6,568 nt of DNA, taken from Pseudomonadota bacterium. Lineage in GTDB: Bacteria > Pseudomonadota > Alphaproteobacteria > Rhizobiales > Xanthobacteraceae. Positions 5,912 through 6,568 of the stretch are shown here, piece after piece. Both the position numbers and the translations under genes were made by a program. Every line of letters begins with the position of its first letter. Within the stretch, counting starts at the first letter, position 1. The notes below the pieces were generated by a model. It did no database searches and had not been told where the DNA came from. It saw only the letters and a program-made list of their open reading frames with translations. The stretch is from positions 1 through 6,568 of the forward strand of contig JAEWBL010000026.1 in NCBI GenBank assembly GCA_023391175.1, written 5' to 3'.

Positions 5912-6490
5912 TCAGGCCGGTACGGGATAGAGGGTGGCAAGCTCGGCCCGGCGGCGGGCGACGGCGAGGCGCAGCTCCTCGAGCGTCTCGGCTACCACGG
6001 TCGCCTCGAAGGTCTTGAGCTTCGCGGTGTTCTCGAGATCGATCCGGCGCGGATAGACCGGCACCGGGCCTTCCGGTGCCATGGTGATCATCTCCGGCTG
6101 GCTGTCGCAGGCGAAGACGATGCACGCCACCCGGCACTTGCCGGCCTGGGCGAAGCAATTGGTGACGAGCGTATCGGAAATCCCGTGCACCGCCTTGGCC
6201 ACCGTATTGGAGGAGGCGGGCGAGACGACGAGGGTGTGATACTCGCCGTGATAGAAGCGGCCGATGGAGGCGGACGACGCCGAATTGTCGCGAAACACCT
6301 GTGTCTGCGCCGGCAGGGGTTCCTTGTCCTGCTTGTACATGCGCAGCACTTCGTCCGCGGCGTCCGAGATGAACAGGTCCACGTCCTGAAGCTCGCGGAT
6401 GATCTCGATGCTCTCGGTGAAATAGTGCCCCGAGCCGGTGAGGGCCCAGGCCCAGCGGGGCGGCTTCTTGCTGGAACGGGTCTCGCTCAT
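5912..6490 (-). CDS. dmrB: Dihydromethanopterin reductase (acceptor), DmrB/AfpA-type flavoprotein
   Basis: A 192-residue protein of the Pfam Flavoprotein family (Rossmann-like, FMN-binding). It closely resembles the archaeal-type flavoprotein AfpA and the bacterial DmrB described from Burkholderia, which reduces dihydromethanopterin to H4MPT, the last step of cofactor synthesis. Visible motifs are WALTGSGHYFTES (14-26), SPASSNTVAKAVHGISDTL (90-108) and TNCFAQAGK (110-118). The last two form the typical FMN-binding and trimer-contact region. Four cysteines (112, 119, 123, 128) fall within 17 residues. A conserved-looking VPVYPRRIDLENTAKLKTFE region follows. The start at ATG 6490 overlaps the stop of the preceding partial gene as ATGA. 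The family is certain. DmrB activity, as opposed to another flavoprotein role, rests on similarity and on the H4MPT neighbours. Confidence 0.88.
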   Translation of the reverse strand: MSETRSSKKPPRWAWALTGSGHYFTESIEIIRELQDVDLFISDAADEVLRMYKQDKEPLPAQTQVFRDNSASSASIGRFYHGEYHTLVVSPASSNTVAKAVHGISDTLVTNCFAQAGKCRVACIVFACDSQPEMITMAPEGPVPVYPRRIDLENTAKLKTFEATVVAETLEELRLAVARRRAELATLYPVPA

Positions 6491-6568
6491 GATGGGCGCG
6501 GGCCTTTTCTTGATTCCTCGATGCTTTGCGGCGCAAGCGGTGCGAGCGCCCGGTCCAGCAGCGCCCCG
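6487..6568 (-). CDS. C-terminal end of an unrecognised upstream operon gene (partial)
   Basis: A - strand frame enters from the window edge and runs 26 codons to TGA at 6487-6489. It ends with a peptide containing ALLDRALAPLAPQSIEE and then SRKGPRPS. Its stop overlaps the dmrB start as ATGA, the same junction type as between the DUF447 gene and mfnB, which is the main reason to believe it. The composition (amphipathic Ala/Leu-rich helix, then a basic end) fits a protein C-terminus but identifies no family. From context it may be another H4MPT or methylofuran gene. Too little is visible to name it. Confidence 0.5.
   Translation of the reverse strand, partial: GALLDRALAPLAPQSIEESRKGPRPS

Overview
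The window (about two thirds G+C) reads as chromosomal DNA of an alphaproteobacterium, most likely a yellow-pigmented facultative methylotroph of the order Hyphomicrobiales. Xanthobacteraceae such as Xanthobacter is my best guess. The basis is an alphaproteobacterial-type ClpA, a CrtZ-type carotenoid hydroxylase, and archaeal-like genes for tetrahydromethanopterin (H4MPT) and methylofuran synthesis. The taxon is inferred from gene content, not from a marker gene. I see no IS element, CRISPR array, tRNA or rRNA.

Left part (1-1573): the 3' part of clpA (+ strand, cut by the window edge) faces crtZ (- strand). A perfect 30-nt palindrome that looks like a bidirectional terminator lies between them. 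Middle part (1574-3201): a short intergenic region is followed by a pterin-4a-carbinolamine dehydratase (PCD) gene on the + strand. After 42 bases comes an aminotransferase-fold gene of the ArgD (class III) type whose catalytic motifs, including the PLP-binding lysine, are gone. This looks like a pseudoenzyme.

Right part (3208-6568): a tight - strand operon. In transcription order it holds the tail of an unrecognised gene, a DmrB/AfpA-type flavoprotein (dihydromethanopterin reductase), a dihydropteroate-synthase-like protein, a DUF447 flavoprotein-fold protein, and MfnB ((5-formylfuran-3-yl)methyl phosphate synthase). Junctions are 4-base overlaps (ATGA, GTGA, ATGA) or a 3-base gap, so one polycistronic, translationally coupled message is likely.

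Together the right part makes the two C1 carriers used in bacterial formaldehyde oxidation: H4MPT, which carries the one-carbon unit, and methylofuran, the cofactor of the formyltransferase/hydrolase step. The PCD gene just beyond may belong to the same pterin theme. The ArgD-like pseudoenzyme converges on mfnB, with the stop codons of both genes inside one hairpin. It is the least explained item in the window.
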